From Candidatus Avelusimicrobium fimicolum (GTDB taxonomy: Bacteria; Elusimicrobiota; Elusimicrobia; Elusimicrobiales; Elusimicrobiaceae): a stretch of DNA of 13,197 bases. How positions within the stretch are numbered: position 1 is the first letter of the stretch; every line of letters begins with the position of its first letter. Positions 12,335 to 13,197 of the stretch are shown one piece after another. Position numbers and translations under genes: made by a program. The stretch spans positions 1-13,197 of the forward strand of contig UQJU01000039.1 of assembly GCA_900541355.1 (NCBI GenBank), in the 5' to 3' direction. The notes under the pieces were generated by a model. It made no database searches and was not told the origin of the DNA. It was given only the letters and a program-made list of their open reading frames with translations.

Positions 12335-13197
12335 ATGAAAACCCTGATTAAAAAAGCAAAACGTATTGTATTTAAATTCGGCACCAACGCATTAAGCACC
12401 GATAACGGCGACTTGGCGTTGTCGCGCCTATATTCTTTTATGGAAGATATCGCCGCCTTGCGTGCCCAAGGCAAGGAAGTAATGATTGTTACCTCCGGGG
12501 CCGTGGGTGTGGGCAAGCGCCGCCTGGGGTTGACGAGTGCGCCGGATGTGGTGTCTTTAAAGCAAGCCTGCGCGGCGGTGGGGCAGATTAGCCTAATGAA
12601 ATTGTACGAGGACGGTTTTAAACAGTTGGGCGTGGTGGCGGCACAGGTGTTGCTCACCGAAGATGATTTTTCCCACAGAAGCCGCTATTTGAGTTTGCGT
12701 GATACCTTAAACCGCTTGCTTGAACTGGGTTGTATTCCGGTAATTAACCAAAATGATACCGTTTCCACCAACGAATTACGCGGCTATAAAGAAAAAGGCG
12801 TTAATGTGTGTTTTAGCGATAACGATAAACTTTCCGCGTTGGTCGCCAGCGGGATGGATGCCGACTTGCTGTGCGTAATGAGTGATGTGGACGGATTGTA
12901 TAATGGCGATCCGCGCAAGGATAAAAATGCCAAACTGATTGATGTGGTAAAGGGTGTTACTCCGGAAATAGAAGCCTTGGGCTTTTGCGCCTCTTCCCGC
13001 GGACGCGGCGGTATGAAAACAAAACTGGAAGCCGCCAAAGTGGTTACGCGTTCGGGGGCGGCTATGATTATTGCATATGGGAAAAAACCGGGTGCGGTTT
13101 CTGCGGTATTCGGGCCTGATTTTAAAGGGACACTTTTTTTGCCTGTGGAAGATTTGCCCGGCAAAAAATTGTGGCTCGCCTACGCTACCAATGTGGC
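12335..13197 (+). CDS. proB: Glutamate 5-kinase ProB (3' end outside the window)
   Basis: Phosphorylates the gamma-carboxylate of glutamate, the first step of proline synthesis. The frame is open from ATG 12335 to the window end (287 codons plus two bases, no stop). The amino-acid-kinase fold is clear: IVFKFGTNALS (11-21) for the phosphate loop, VTSGAVGVGKRRLGL (52-66), KQACAAVGQISLM (76-88), LLTEDDF and SLRDTLNRLLELG (120-132). The substrate loop IPVINQNDTVSTNEL (134-148), FSDNDKLSALVA (160-171), SDVDGLYNGDPR (183-194) and the ATP-site SRGRGGMKTKLEAA (221-234) follow. The start of the region linking to the C-terminal PUA domain (GTLFLPVEDLPGKKLW, 265-280) is also present; whether a PUA domain follows cannot be seen. 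There is no clear Shine-Dalgarno, and the gap to the nuclease stop is three bases, so translation probably depends on coupling. proA may lie just downstream. Confidence 0.95.
   Translation, partial: MKTLIKKAKRIVFKFGTNALSTDNGDLALSRLYSFMEDIAALRAQGKEVMIVTSGAVGVGKRRLGLTSAPDVVSLKQACAAVGQISLMKLYEDGFKQLGVVAAQVLLTEDDFSHRSRYLSLRDTLNRLLELGCIPVINQNDTVSTNELRGYKEKGVNVCFSDNDKLSALVASGMDADLLCVMSDVDGLYNGDPRKDKNAKLIDVVKGVTPEIEALGFCASSRGRGGMKTKLEAAKVVTRSGAAMIIAYGKKPGAVSAVFGPDFKGTLFLPVEDLPGKKLWLAYATNV

Noticed and set aside
12136..12657. A 173-codon minus-strand open frame opposite the nuclease and proB.
   Set aside because: Both plus-strand genes are well conserved here, so the opposite frame is a by-product of their codon usage.
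1..13197. A new defence, secretion or biosynthetic system occupying the window.
   Set aside because: Apart from the pilin gene and its insert, every gene has a recognisable family, mostly housekeeping. There is no cluster of unknown genes, no integrase or transposase, and no obvious shift in base composition.

Overview
The window looks like chromosome from a diderm, peptidoglycan-making bacterium. I would guess the phylum Elusimicrobiota, in a lineage related to gut Elusimicrobium. The guess rests on the style of the prepilin gene (GFTLIELLVVVLIIGIL followed by a short variable body with two Cys), on codon and base usage, and on general recall; no marker gene here proves it. I see no tRNA, rRNA, CRISPR array, transposase or phage gene. 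Coding density is very high, and no gene-free stretch exceeds about 120 bases.

Layout. (1) Bases 1-77 are an AT-rich leader, followed by a plus-strand type IV prepilin gene (78-767). Its 5' end is split by an in-frame, strongly palindromic element of about 168 bp. A convergent bidirectional terminator (783-819) closes it. (2) A five-gene minus-strand cluster runs leftward from about 9100 to 819: a PBP1A-type bifunctional penicillin-binding protein, mfd (transcription-repair coupling factor), a parvulin-type lipoprotein, a SurA-like periplasmic parvulin, and pdxA (vitamin B6 synthesis). The first four are packed with 18-base gaps or an overlap. pdxA follows after 82 bases that contain a plausible internal promoter. 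(3) A divergent intergenic region (9101-9217) separates this cluster from a plus-strand cluster: a cytosolic PAS-containing HisKA_3 sensor kinase, its NarL/FixJ-type response regulator (ATGA overlap), rsmD (16S rRNA m2G966 methyltransferase), a PD-(D/E)XK nuclease with a predicted Fe-S cluster, and proB (glutamate 5-kinase, cut by the window end).

How the genes fit together. The leftward cluster mixes envelope building (PBP1A, two periplasmic foldases) with DNA repair and B6 synthesis. SurA next to PdxA also occurs in enterobacteria, and mfd next to a parvulin gene is common in Firmicutes, so this arrangement is probably old. The rightward cluster couples a redox- or ligand-sensing two-component system to housekeeping genes by tight spacing.

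Most worth a second look: the palindromic element inside the prepilin leader, which the prepilin peptidase would remove from the mature pilin; the cysteine-bearing N-terminus of the sensor kinase; and an RsmD whose catalytic (D/N)PPY motif reads GPPY. No clearly new multi-gene system (defence, secretion, biosynthesis) is visible.
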